Part shown: piece after piece, positions 20,885 through 33,644 of the stretch
Layout: every line of letters begins with the position of its first letter
Position numbering within the stretch: the stretch's first letter is position 1
NCBI GenBank assembly: GCA_031772625.1
Contig: CM062816.1
Span: 1,673,361,078-1,673,425,077 of the forward strand
Reading direction: 5' to 3'
Length of the DNA stretch: 64,000 bases
From: Pinus tabuliformis
Lineage: Eukaryota > Streptophyta > Pinopsida > Pinales > Pinaceae
The notes under the pieces: generated by a model
Databases searched by the model: none
Told to the model about the DNA's origin: nothing
What the model saw: only the letters and a program-made list of their open reading frames with translations
Translations under genes and position numbers: made by a program

Positions 20885-22827
20885 TGCAGGAGAATTCAAC
20901 CCAAGAGAAAATCATTGCAATTAAGTAGACATAGAAGTCTTGTATTTTTAGGAAGTTGGATTTCTAAGTGATAAATGAATGTAATATTAGGCTTTTGAGC
21001 ATAGAATAGGAATCAATTAGATAATGAGAGGAAGTGGTAAATACTCTCAAATTAAAGGAGAACCCTAGTGGTGAATAAATGACAAGAGTCAGAAGTCAAA
21101 TAGGACTCTTAAAATAGTTTCATGATTCGAGGAAATAAGGAGAGATTTTAGGAATTAATTGAAGTAGGAGTGGACAGAGGATTTAGGAGTCAGTTCAATA
21201 GATTTAGGAGTTGAACGAGGATGAGTTCAATAGAAATCACTGGCATATATGTAAGCCTATGGGCAGAGTCAGAAGGAGGCCACTGATATTGAAGAACAGG
21301 CCTGTGAGAGACAGAGGTCTCATTCTGTAATCATTGTTGATATTTATTAATACAATCAACTCAATTTCGAGTTGGAATGCGTGTTTTGAATGTTGAATTG
21401 TATGTGAATTCGTAGGTTCTGTAACAGGGGTTGTAGGCAGAGTTCTACATAACACGTAGAGGGAGAAAATGATACAGAGAATCGTAATGGATCATTGAAT
21501 CCATTGGAAGGATCCAAGAGGACATTTATCAAAGGAGCATGCGAAGTTAATCTAGGAGGAAGAGTGCACAGCGAAACAACAGAGGATGAGAACCTTTGAA
21601 GAAATCTGAACCACAAAGGAAAATTGAAGAAATATGTAAAAACACAAGTGAAAGGAAGATCAGTGAAGTTAAGAAAGAATGAACAGCAACCATTAGATCT
21701 TATACATCAACGGCCAGGATCTAATCGCAGAGGAGACAGAGAAATATCGCATGAGTGATCTTTAACGAAGGAAGGTGTTTTGTAATAGTGAAAGCGGACT
21801 TCGGGCGGCTTCAAAACCGTAAGCGATATTTAGCGTGGCGCACCCGATTCCACTGAGTGTGTGTCATTTAGCAGTGGGAGTGTGTGGGAAAACCTCTTTA
21901 TTGGGCGGTTAACCCTGTGCTTGTGGTCTATCCGAAGTCAGGGTGAACCGTCGGATCTACTATGTATAGATCAATGATGGAAGATTAATATACAAGTTGT
22001 TTGATCGGAGAAGAGTGAAGCAAAAGTGACTTGCGATAATGTGAAGTGCCGATAAGCAGACCCGACGAAGTTATGAGTGTGGTTTTATAAAGTTTGAAGT
22101 CTGACAGTTAAATCACATGTCGGAGATGGCAGAGATTGGAAGTTATCGAGGAAAGGCTCAAAGGAGTTGGACCTGAAGATAATCATAGTCGCGGGTGTAA
22201 TGTTTTTAAGTTCTGGCCTTCGTGTTCTGGTGGCGTTTTCCTTTTTTTTGGGTATGCTTCCTTTGTAAATGGGATAGTGAGGAATTAAGCACCGATAGTA
22301 TATTCCGGGAAGTAATATAATCACATATCGGTGCAGTGGAAGGATGAGTATTAAGGTGAACCACGGAGGAGCCGATTGTGATCAAAGATAAAGGTGGAAC
22401 CTTGGAAGCGTGATAAAACCATACTAAAAGTAGAAAGGTATGTTTTTGGAGGTTTCCCTTTATAAATAGGTTTTTCCTTTGTGATGGTTTATAAAGTGAA
22501 AGAGCACAGATAGAAGGTTTTATATGTTAAAATGTATGTAAACAAGGTATTAAAGGGAAAGGTTATCCCGATAAGAAGAATTTGGACGAAAAGTCGAGAT
22601 TAAAGGTTAATGAGGGTTAAGCAGGGTGATTAATTTCTGATAGAAAGGAAAAGGTGGGTTACTGTTCAGACTTTGTTAAGTCTATGAATCATTCGCATAA
22701 AGACTAAAATGGGCCTTAACCATTAGAGTTTGAATATTTGACTCCTTTGAGAGTTAAATACCTCGAACATATGTGTTTATGCATTTATATGCATATTGTG
22801 GGTATGTGCGGGGGTGACCCTGCATTA
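20882..22827 (+). repeat. 3' LTR of coiled-coil-ORF element
   Basis: 1946 bp, TGATGCAGGAG to CCCTGCATTA. Equal in length to the 5' LTR, with scattered substitutions and small compensating indels. Followed by GACAA. Confidence 0.92.
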
Positions 22828-22866
22828 GACAATAGTGGCACAAAAATAACAATAAGGGCTACAATG
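22828..22866 (-). repeat. G1 LTR fragment, inner part
   Basis: GACAATAGTGGCACA and AATAACAATA continue the LTR interrupted at 16272. The match fades after about 40 bp, so the LTR's other end is missing or decayed. Confidence 0.65.
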
Positions 22867-25334
22867 AAATCATTGGTACATTGAAATTACATAAATAGTC
22901 AATGTTAATATTTCGTACTAGAAGTAGACAATCCAAAATCTATGCTTAAATAAAATAATACATTACAAGTTTCCATTCTATTCAGTTTACCATAGAATGA
23001 AACAATTATAAAAGGAATGTAAGAGCAACCTGTCAAATGTGAGAATTGAAATAATAAGAATTTCTATTCAAAAAAATCATTTTAAAATCTAGTGCAAAGT
23101 GTGAGTGGCTATTATTCCACTTGGCAAGATAAGTAAATCAAAGAATCATGGTGGTCCATTTAGAAACCTCTCAATGTTGAAATACTTGAACTATGTCATG
23201 CATGGCACTAGTACATTAAATAATATAAAATGCCCATTACACAAAGCATACTAAAAACCAAAAACTAAAGGATAAATTTGACTAAATGTACAAGTCCCAA
23301 CTTGTACAATGAGGTTACCAGGAGTCAAGTTGCGTGAGACCAATATGGAAAACTTAGTTCAATGAACATGAAATAGGGAAAAGTAGCCTCTACCTATAAC
23401 AAGACAAACCATAATTTGTTAGTAAGTTAATAAAAAAATCATTGAAAACATTAGGGACACTGTGCCATAAGAAAGAGTAGTGTTGTTTAAATGAGAAGAG
23501 AATGTTGTTAAGAGATCCATCTTGACTAATTGCAAATGGAAAAATTGCTAGATTATCCTTGGATTGTTATAAAGAAATAAGAAAAAGTTTACTACCAATA
23601 TCACTATGTTATACAGAGGTGAGGGTTAAACCCCAATCAATTTTTTTTTTGGGTAATCCTTAAAACCTTGGAAAGGGATTAAACCCAATATTACAATCGG
23701 AAAAGATGACCCAGTTCTAAGAAAATCTAAAAAAAAATAAATTATAAATTAAAAACTAGTACAAGAATTATGAAAACCCCATAAGGGTTTCAATTCGGAA
23801 CCATATAACTTAGAGGGGTAATCTATAATTTTGTCCCTAAGAATATCAATGGAAATAGAATGAATTTAATCAAAGAAATGTAGCAAAAATTACCTAGAGT
23901 ATTCACGGTGAAACTCGAGAAGGAAATCCACCTTTTTTTTATTACTTGTAAAGTGGTCACTGGGGAAATAAAAATTAGAACCATAACCTTTTCGAAAGAA
24001 AGAATAAATAGAAAACAATTTAAATCACAAAATTCAAAAACTTAAAGGATAAAATTCTATGTAAAGTCTTGAAGGATAAACCCATGTGAAAACCCCTCAG
24101 ACTCCATTAGAACATACAAAAAACCACTTAGAAGAAATGAATAGAAACCATGAAAAGGGTCTCCATTGTTGTAAGATCATTAATCATAACATGACTTGCA
24201 AAGGAAAAACACTGGAACAAATTAGAAAGCAACAATGGTGGACAAGAAAACCATAATTTAAAACCTTGGCTAAATAGAAAATAGTGAAATTCATATCTTA
24301 CGTTTGGTTCTCATTGTAATCAATTACATAGAGATGAAATATTAGAATTGACGAGAACAATAGAAGGGCATAAATGTCTTGTAGCCATACATAACACCTT
24401 TATAAGAGTAAAGGTTGAGGTTTGAAACCTCCACCCATTTCTCCATAAAGTAAAACATTGGTAGTGGCAGAAAGAGCGATAAAGGAAAATTAACAAAGAA
24501 AAGGGACGCAAACCTAGTCATATTTCCTTAAACCCATGACCGTTGGATTGCCTTGATTAATCACCACTATAGAACATGAATGTTGTGTGATTAAGGTGTG
24601 TTGGCATGCACTTAAATTTCCAAGTGGAATGTGCCACATGGGAATTGGGACTCAGAGATTTATTCACCATTCGAGCATACCTGTATGAGTGGTGTATGTA
24701 TAATTTTCAACAAAAATAATATTTAACCTATTCCAAAGTGTTTCCCTTCCACCATAATTTCAAATGGGGCCCCACACATATAACAATCCCTTTGTTAGAA
24801 AAAAGGGGGTGGGTATGCATAGATAATAATCCTTGTGCTACGATTGGGGGAAAACCTCATGGTATATAATATAAATAAGTAAACGAGATTTACATGAATG
24901 AAATGGTGGCACAATGAAAACTATGAACCAACTTCATTCATAAGGCAACATGTATAGTTATGAGGTGTGGTGAGACAATGTACTCCTAGCATATTTATGG
25001 GCATTATGTTTAAATATATATGGAACTCAAATTATATAAACGAATTAAGTATTACTAATATAAAAGAAGCGGGACTCTAGGTGCTTACAATAGAGTCAAA
25101 TTCCATTGCAAAAGGGTTAAGTGTAACTATCACATTCATGAATTTAAAGAAGAAATGCGGTTAGTTTTCAAATTATATCATACACATATGCATCATGATG
25201 ATAAAAACATATTATGTAACTGTATTTATGTAGTTAAGTTTTTGTTTATATGTGATTGAGGTACATTATAGAGTCATCAATGTCATAATAAATGGAGTAA
25301 GATCAGAGAGAAAAATATATAGGAAATATCAAGA
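22867..25334. other. AT-rich DNA without a recognisable gene
   Basis: Nothing protein-like or RNA-like found on either strand. The longest frame (24320-24511, minus) has no features. Confidence 0.55.
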
Positions 25335-26650
25335 CAATTCTAAGAAATATTAGAGAAAATTTAAAGAGAAATGTTGTCATTTCAAGTGTAATGAGCATTT
25401 TTTACATTGTCTCCAGGACTAATGGAGGCTCTATGAAAACATAATCATCTATTTTTCCAGTATTTTCTAAAGTGTTTGACGATATTTTAGCTGAGGCTAA
25501 CATTTTCTTGGGAAACCCTAGCTGAGCTGTGTTGTTGGGATATCCTTGTATTCTCAAGATACTATGTTAGAAGAATGTAACAAATATCAACAATGAAGAA
25601 TTAAACATCTTGGAGAATCTAATTCCAACCACGCGTTAGGCATCAAAACCATCTATCCAAGTCTGCTAGTTCAGTTTCAGTTAGTCAAGTTTAGACGAGT
25701 TTCACTAAAGTCATTTATTACTGATGTTTCCAATATAATCTTATTTAACTGATTCTTAGTACTGATAAGAGAAATCCTCTCCTCCATGTTTTTTTCTCTT
25801 CAATTTTTCTCATGGTATGAGAGTGTAGTCTATGTAAAGCTCTCTTAGAGAAATAGTGAGAAGAGACTAGTTTCACTCAATTCATTTATTGGTGATGTTT
25901 CCAATCTAATCTTATTTAACTGATTCATAATACTCACAAGAACAATCCTCTGCACCACATTTTGTTCTCTTTAATTTTTCTCATGGTATTAGAGTGCAGG
26001 CTACATAAGACTCTTTGAGAGTAGTAGCAAGAAGAGGCCAGGTCACATAAGACTCCAAAGAGGGTGGTGTCTCAATTTTTTGTAGCAAATATTGTGAGAA
26101 GAGGTCGAGGAGAAAGTGCGAAAGCAACCTAAATTCCGCACATGTGAAGAACAAGAAGTGTGCCAATTTCCCACCTTTAAAGCGAGCTGAGTATGTCATT
26201 TTCGTGCTCGAGAGAAAAATAAAATGCATAAACACGATGCCAATTGAAGAAATGCACAAAATTGTGAGGAGAACTTTTTGAGATCTAGGAAAATGATGAT
26301 AGTTTAAAGAGAAGCCAAGGGACCAATTTTTTGTTAAGGTATGAAAGTTCGTTTTGGTACTCCACTAAATGACAAACCATTCAATTCAAAAAGGACAAGT
26401 CACAAGTCGCACTTCAAACTTCATTTTATTTTCCAATTTTTTAAGTGGGCTTAAGACATTAGTTCAAGAGCTCCGCTTTTGTGATTTTTCAAAAAATTGT
26501 ATATTCCTTTTAAGAAGAAAAGGACTTCATTAAACTGGTGTTTTTCATTTAAATGAATATTCATGTGGGGTATTGTAATATTTTTTAAGAGAGGGGTTTT
26601 ATTTTGTAAAAAATATGGGGTTTTTTTTATTTAAAGTTTTTTTTAAACAA
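25335..26650 (+). repeat. Dispersed repeat Rep-A, copy 2
   Basis: Matches 1-1371. It carries a single copy of the 59-bp unit duplicated in copy 1, a decayed LTR start (CGTTAGGCATC near 25635) and two TGGTAT.AGAG motifs at 25813 and 25984, 171 bp apart as in copy 1. The shared sequence ends after TTTTAAACA near 26650. The DNA beyond differs between copies. Confidence 0.75.
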
Positions 26651-26841
26651 GACTTTGAATTATAAAAAAAAGGAGAGTTGCATTTAAAAATAATAAATAA
26701 ATTAAGATTTGAAAAGAAAATAAAGAAAATGGCGTTGTTCCAATAGGTGTTGTGGGTTGTGTTATTTTTGTGAAATTATCACCTTAGTAGATATTTTTTT
26801 TAGAAGCAAGGCTTTTGTGAAACATTTGTAGACTCGTTTTT

Positions 26842-28747
26842 TTGTGGAAGCCAAGCTGCATCAACGCTTTTATTGTAGTTAGATGTAATATCTACAGTTT
26901 GATTCACTTGTTGAGTAGTAGTGAGGCAACACTCAACAGATGGAAAAAAATGAAGCAACAGAAAAAGATGTTTGAAATATTTATTGATGAAAAGAAGAAA
27001 CAACTAGAAAGAATGAAGCAAAGGCAACCAAGGAGGCCTAGGATACCATTAAGAGGCGTTTTTTGTGTAAGAAGTAGTAATCGAGTTGAACATGAAGAAT
27101 TTGGTGAATCCCACTGTGCTCAACCATAGATTTTTTCCTTCTGTGGAGCTGATAGAGACCATCACAGACAAAACTGCAGAAAAATATTTGTGTCCCTATG
27201 TCAACGGTAGAAGCAATTGCTCAAATAGACCTTTGTGTTCCTACAATGACAATGGAAATAGCCACTCAAACAGATTCAATAGTAACTAGTAATAAGACTA
27301 CTCAAACTGAGGACATGCCTCATTATACACCCTTGGTAGTAGAGGCTATTATTCGGAAACTGAAGATAGAGCTAGAAGACTTACAACAAGCACTATTGCA
27401 GCATCAGCAAGAAGTTGTGTCTTTGAAAAAATACCAAGAGTTATTGAAGAAATTTAATGACTTGACCATAATAGGGGATGAAACATATGCCAACCTTAGA
27501 GCAGAACTGAACAAAGTGGAGAAAGTACAAGGAAAGTATCAGAAAGCTTTGGAGAAAATCAAAACTATTTGGTATGTTTATTCAAATGCACTAGCCTGTA
27601 GGTCACCTGCTACCAACTATGCACTTTTTATTCTTGAATGATATTTTATGTTAAAAGTTAAGGCTATTAGAGCTGGTCAACCTTCTGAGTTTAGTTCTAC
27701 ACTGAATTTTATTAAATGTTGTCAAAAACAGATCGAAGATGTAAAACATTTTTTATGTGAATTATATTTTCACAACGTTTTGTTGGAAGTTGACTAGGAT
27801 GCCAATCCTAGCCCCTTCCTCAGGGATGTCTAGTTCCAGACTTTTCTCTCCTTCGCTAAACCTCAAATTGAATGGTATAAGGATCATGATACTTTCGAAA
27901 GTAGATAAATTGGACTGGATCTTTGGGTAAGATGTGAACCTACACTGCCCTTGTAGGTCTGGGTATAGCATAAGGGATTTATGGAAAAAGAAGGAGTCGT
28001 GTCCACCTTGGGTCCCATCGACATAGAAACTATGAAGTCAGGTCTGGAATATTTTAAAGACATTAGAAAAGTAGCTCTCCTCACTATAAAGCAAGGATGG
28101 AAAGCCTCTCCCAACAGAGTCAGAAACTGAGAACCCTTTGGCTACTGAAACATTACGACAACTGCAGCTAGACTCGCCCGTTATGGTAACATTGTTCTAA
28201 GTGAGGGTCCTACTTGGATTAGATGTTGTTACAGAACCCGTATCATTTGGTATCCTCTTGAGGGGTATTGTCGTGATTATGAATTATTAGAATATCAAGA
28301 AGGCCGAGCCTTTGCATTACTTAAAAACGAAAATGGTTTTCGGGTCTACAAGGGAGAAACATATCCTGCCTATTCTCTGACTCAGTTGCATCTTAATTAT
28401 CTTATTGCATGAGGACATGTAGAAAGGTAAGCTGGGGAGTATGTTGGTTTGTGAAAAAGGTATGTTTTTCCTCCTCATTTTCTTAAATAATCATATGGTT
28501 TTTCATGAATTTACTCTCGTCTTGAGCACATTCTCGAAGAAAGACAATGAAAAGAAAATAGAAAGTAGTGTCGGATAAATTACATGTTTTTAGTATCAAA
28601 AGCCTAAGTTTCATCTTTTTTATGCACAGGTTGACTGGATTGGACAATTGTTGTTCTTTTCGAATGGACGATAGTGCCAAGAAAGGAAGATGTTGTTGTT
28701 ACAGCTATGCGGACCACGCTAAAGGTAGAGGAAAAATATGGGTTTGA
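26842..28747 (+). pseudogene. Decayed two-exon coiled-coil gene of unknown family
   Basis: A basic coiled-coil stretch (NRWKKMKQQKKMFEIFIDEKK) lies at 26932-27010 in one frame. From ATG 27198 a second frame runs without frameshift to 28426 despite nine stops. Its N-terminus has EIATQTDS and NKTTQTED, then heptads (LKIELEDLQQALLQHQQEV). The C-terminal part contains YGNIVLSEGPTWIRC and YPLEGYCRDYELLEYQEG. At 28427 a consensus donor AG|GTAAGC and at 28629 a pyrimidine-tract acceptor CACAG bound a 203-nt intron. Splicing keeps the frame into a Cys-rich end (CCSFRMDDSAKKGRCCCY) stopping at 28745-28747. KTTQT fits the dynein light chain (LC8) binding pattern. Whether this was a host gene or an accessory ORF of a transposon is not clear. 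Confidence 0.55.
28427..28629 (+). other. Predicted intron in the coiled-coil pseudogene
   Basis: GTAAGC donor, CATCTTTTTTATGCACAG acceptor, AT-rich interior with stops in all frames. Joining 28426 to 28630 gives VERLTG in frame. Confidence 0.6.
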
Positions 28748-30639
28748 TGTGGAAATCCGTTTATTTAGCCGAGCAATCCTAAGGATCTTCTGATCCTCAA
28801 GATAAGCTCTTATCTTGCTAGCATTTCATAGAATATATATAACACTATTAAATGGAAAAGAAAAGCAACTTTGTAACTTTTATAATTTGTAAAATTCCAG
28901 CAAGACTGCGAATGCATGTTGAAATTTAAAGAGTTGAAGTGATTTTGTAATTCTTTTGATAGTTAATGAAAGACTCAAAGTTTTCCATTAAATCCATGTA
29001 TTGAGTTTCAATAGTAGTTTTATTCTAGAGACTTTTGTCCCCATTGCTGGAAGATCTACTACTCCCTTGTATTATGTTATTTACATTTTACTGTCAAGAT
29101 TTACATTGTTGTTCCTTCTATAGGTTGAGTTAGAGTAATTCATATAGCTAAGTTAATATCGTTTTTATAATTTACAGAAAGTAAGTTTGTATATGATTGT
29201 TGTTACCCTTGAGTATATGCTTTCTATAATTACTTCTATCTTTGAATGTTCCTCGTGATTCGCATAATTTTAATAGTCTCCTTTAATGCATGTGTATTTG
29301 ATTATTCAAGTTGATTTCCTCTTTTTCATTAGTACATTGGATTAAGATCTTTGTTTGAAAGTAGTTTCCAAATTATTTATCTTTCTGATTTCTAATTATA
29401 GAATAATTCTTGTTCTGCATTTCTAAGAGTTAATGAGTTGTTAAGCGATTGTTTATTTCTGCAATGATTAGTTAGGATTAATTACGTGCATTCCAATATC
29501 TTATAGTTATTGCAAAGATAGTGCTTGCAGCCTTGAAATAGAGAGACGAATCCCAGTTTGAGATATTAATGTAGGATTAAGATTGATTTATAAAGTCATC
29601 TTAGTGTACCAACACACACATCATTTATCTTTTTGCAAGGAACAAGCATAACATAATGTAATTAGCATAATTGTAAAGGATCACCGCATATCCACATCAA
29701 TTCACGCTTTGTATGCTCATAATTTCACTTTCACTCACATTCACCCCACACACTAGGCTCACTTAAACATTGTATAAAGGGTATCCTCTTTTCGGAATAT
29801 TTGTACTTAGTTTCTTTGAGCTTATACTTTATTACACGCCCTAAGTGAAACAAAGCCTCTCTAAAAGCAACCTTAATATTAACACACTAAATTCCCCACA
29901 GGGGGAACAAGATAATTTATAGTTCAAGTTAAGACCATGAGGGTAGGCATCACATAAGATGTCGTGGTTGTATTTCATATTGAAACATAGAAAGTTGTCT
30001 TTTAGGGAGCTTAAAATCCAGCATCACCCAATGACAAATCTGTTACATGGAAGAAACTTATGAAGGGTGTAAGGCCTAGGTGGTGGATTATCATGAACCT
30101 TCTTGTTGTCTCCCGACACGAGATAGGGGCTTTGGGTCTAAAACTGACAACCAAAATTTGAGATTCATCCATTCCCACTGGACGCAGGTAACTTAGTGGC
30201 CAAATCTTAGGGAATATTTCCTTATAGGTTTAGGTGTGGGAGAACTTAGACCTGAGGTGATCTTGGTCAGGCTGCTAGAAGCATCACCAACTCTTTCAGG
30301 ACATTGCCTTAGTACACCCCACTATAACCCTCCCCATACCTTGGTTTGTTTTAGGCTCCTGGAAGCATCGCTAGTGACATTCATGATGTGGCCTCAGTGC
30401 CCTAGTACAAAATATTCATAAGGCCCAGTTACTACTTAAGCGGAAGGACGTTAGGCACCTTTAAGAAATTTTCTCACATAAAACTTCACAAAACCTTTTT
30501 GGTTGATTGTTTCACACATTAGATTTAAAAGAAAAATTAACCATTTATTTTTCATTTTGTCTTGTGTACGTGTTTCATTTGGTATTCCTAAAGAAAATCT
30601 CCCTCACCATATTTTCCCACAGACTTATTAGGGAACCAT
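28748..30639. other. Spacer, no gene; two small hairpins
   Basis: Two back-to-back perfect hairpins sit at 28782-28797 (AGGATC/GATCCT) and 28799-28816 (AAGATAAG/CTTATCTT). An imperfect duplication around AGGCT.CT.GAAGCATC occurs near 30271 and 30352. Some of 29900-30640 may be the leader of the gag-like remnant that follows. I cannot show this. Confidence 0.45.
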
Positions 30640-31150
30640 AGGGGACCGAAGGTTTACCCATCAATCTAGGTGCCTATAACATCTCCCACAATTATCGGGA
30701 GGAGTGTCTGGTCTCTCACAATTATGGCAAGAAGAGAAGACCAAACCACCTTGTTTGGCACATCCATTCTTGGAGCCACCTTATTAGAATATAACTCTTC
30801 TCAAGGCACCCTCACCACCATCCGTTACAAAAATACAAACACTATCCCATAGGGTACTCCAACCAGCCCCACCCCTTAGGATACCCCAATTAATACTACC
30901 TCGTAGGGTACACCAATACTAATACCAACACCAACACACAAGGTCATTACATCATGGCTAACACCAACAAGATACCATTTTTCACTTCTTCAAATATCCA
31001 TATTTGAAGAAACTAACAAATTGTCCCATTGCCCATAATCAACAATGTCCCCCCATGCCAACCAAGTTTCCATTGGATATCCCTAAATTCAAAGAAAAAT
31101 AGGGGGAATACCCTTCCAATCATATCATGACATTCCACCTATGGTGGTTT
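30640..31150 (+). pseudogene. Possible gypsy-type gag remnant
   Basis: A Pro/Thr-rich frame interrupted by stops is followed, after a frameshift, by a segment near 31075-31150 reading KFPLDIPKFKEK, one stop, then GEYPSNHIMTFHLWW. This resembles the entry of the plant Ty3/gypsy Gag domain (PKF.GK.GE.P..H...FH). The similarity then ends abruptly before the transposase-like gene. Weak evidence from about 40 residues. Confidence 0.3.
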
Positions 31151-31243
31151 ATTAATAAAACATGTGTAGATATACTATTAAATACTTATGATTCACTTGA
31201 CTTACAAGTATATTTTGCATTCCACTATGCAGGGATGGAAATT

Positions 31244-31399
31244 GATCAACCACATGAGGAAAAAGATGTTTCCTATCAAACTGATCAACCACATGATGAA
31301 AAAAACGTGCCCTATCAAGTTGATCAACCACTAGAGGAACAAGATGTACCCTATCAAGTTGATTAGCCACCAAAAGAATAAGTTGTGCCCTCTCAAGTT
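31244..31399 (+). repeat. 39-bp coding repeat, four units
   Basis: Encodes four successive 13-residue units with the pattern DQPxEExDVPYQV. The last unit carries two stops. Located at the N-terminus of the transposase-like frame. Confidence 0.85.
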
Positions 31400-33560
31400 G
31401 ATAGGATAAAATGGAGATGCAATGATTTGGAAAAGGGTGGAATATTTGCAGAAAATTTGGATGCAACCACAATACAGGACCTTGGGGAACCTATCCCTGC
31501 TCACACTATTAGAGAGCATGTTAGTGACATCAATCAACAATATTTTAAGAAACATTCAATTGTTTCATAAGCTCAAATAATGCATGGGTTGATCAAACAT
31601 AAGAAACTAAAAAAAGCCACAAATATTTTGGGTATTCAAGATGTTAAAAGCGGGAAGACACATATGAATGTCACTGAAAATATTTCAAAGGCATTCTCTA
31701 TGTTTGGAAAATCAAGAAAAATTGATGTTCGAGCTTCTCATAGGACAATTACAACTGCTATTGTTGTACCAAGTACATCAAGACAACAAAATTTGGCAAC
31801 AATGTCAAAATTACTCCATGTCTCAAGAAAAACATTGCACAATCATACCAAATTCAAGGTTCGAGTAAATAAAAATGATGAATCTACTTGTTGGGCTCTT
31901 AACACCAGGAAACCCTACCAAGACAAGCTTATAGCAAGAAACAAAGGACTTGTGGTAGGGTTTTGGGAGTCATTCCCGTGTTAATCCAAATAGAAGTCAT
32001 GTCATATGACATTAGATAACTAAAGGTGAGTATGTAGATAATGCTAAGCATGTTGAAGAAATGACAGAAATTTCATTCTTCGAGGAATTTCAAGAAACAA
32101 ATCACCGTGTAAAGATATCCACAAGGATGTTTCAGAAATTGAAACCATGGTTTATTAGGCCTAATACAATCTGTGACACGTGTTGTTGTCGATATAATTT
32201 TGAATTTCATGATCTTCATTATGACATTTTCTGGGAATTTTGCAAGAACTATCACAGCAACCCTCCTCCTCCCACAATGCGCGATTTTGTTTCATCAATA
32301 TTGTGCAGAAGCGAGATAGAATAATTGTTTTACAAGAAAATATGTATAGGTGGCAGAAGATGCACTGAATGTGGTGATTTAGCATTGTTCCATAGGAACT
32401 TTCCTATTGATCCCAACCAGTCTGGGATGTCACATGTCACAGTCACATGGAAGTGTATGAGCATGCCATAGGAAATCAACCATCTTCTTAGACTCTGGCA
32501 TCTAGGAGGATCAACTACGTTGAGGATAAGATTACTATTTCACAATTCATGGGGGCATTTCAAAACCAAATTTATAAATATGTCAAGCACTCGCACAAGA
32601 CCAGGTGGAAAGCTTCTGAATTTAAGCATTCTCGCAAAGTATTCCATTCAAGCACAATCTTATTAGTGGTAGACTTTGCCACTAATTACACATTTTCTCC
32701 TCAGATGGAGATCTAGAGTGAGTACTGTCACTCGGACAAAGTGTCCATACTTGTACATGTTTTGTATAGACATGCACAATTAAATGTTGATGGTAGGGAT
32801 AGAACTAATGAGTCACATGATGTGATTCAAGAGTATCACTTCTACATCAACGATGGTCATGAACATGACACATTGTTCATGAAACATTGCTTTGACCTGA
32901 TTTATGAATCATTCAAAAAAATGGCACCATTCATAAATCATTGTGTATGGTCAGATGGTTGTGCAGGGCAGTTCAAGTCAGTGCACAATTTTTAACGGTT
33001 GAGTCAACTACACAAGAAGACAAAAATTAAGCATACTTGGAGCTATTTTGAAACAAGACATGGAAAGGGTTACTGTGATGGTGCATGTTCTTGTGTGAAG
33101 TGAGCACTTAGGAGGTAAAAAATAAGTCATGATGCAAATCGACTCAAATCATCACTAGAAGTGGTTAACTGGTGAAAATCCCATTCAAGACATGAAGGTC
33201 AAAAATCTATAAGACCTGTGCATATGTTCTTCTAGAATGTTGAACTTAACAATGTCAATAGAACCATTCCTTACTACTGTAGTATTATAGAAGGAACAAG
33301 GTAATTACAGTCAGTGCAAAGTAAAGGCACGGGGGAAACATTTTTCATAAACACAAGAAAACTCATGTGTTTTTGTGAGTTTTTCATTGGGGCTAATAGA
33401 TGTAGACTTGATTAATGTGAAAAACATGGGTACATGAAAGGATGGAAATATGTCCCTCTTAATCCAAAAGGATCTCATCCGATTTCGAAGTGGCAAGAGA
33501 TGCATGATGAAGAGGTCATCATTTCACTTCATGATTGACTCTCTATTGTTGTAAGAGAAG

Positions 33561-33644
33561 GTATGTGGTATCTATCATTAACAGTGTCATCTATAAATTG
33601 GAATCTTCAACATAACTTATACATATTTTGTATTTTGGTTGTAG
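33561..33644 (+). other. Predicted 84-nt intron in transposase-like gene
   Basis: Donor GAAG|GTATGT, acceptor TTTTGGTTGTAG|GTGATG. Removing it joins VVRE and GDVFVF in frame and turns two dissimilar frames into one continuous protein. Confidence 0.65.

Larger units (their letters stand above)
16273..22827 (+). mobile_element. LTR element with 1946-bp LTRs and a lone coiled-coil ORF
   Basis: Two LTRs of exactly 1946 bp enclose a 2663-bp interior. Target duplications GACAA at 16268-16272 and 22828-22832 are perfect. LTR ends are the 7-bp inverted pair TGATGCA/TGCATCA (the final copy has TGCATTA). A primer site (TGGTATCGGAG) and a polypurine tract (ACTTTGGGAGTT) are present. No gag, protease, integrase or RT sequence is visible in any frame. 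The interior is occupied by one broken ORF for an acidic, Glu/Lys-rich protein. Long LTRs with no pol resemble the class called LARDs (large retrotransposon derivatives), but LARDs usually lack coding sequence. Confidence 0.92.

Noticed and set aside
27198-28747. Viral (pararetrovirus-like) origin of the coiled-coil gene
   Set aside because: No RT, protease, movement-protein or zinc-knuckle motif, and an intron is predicted.
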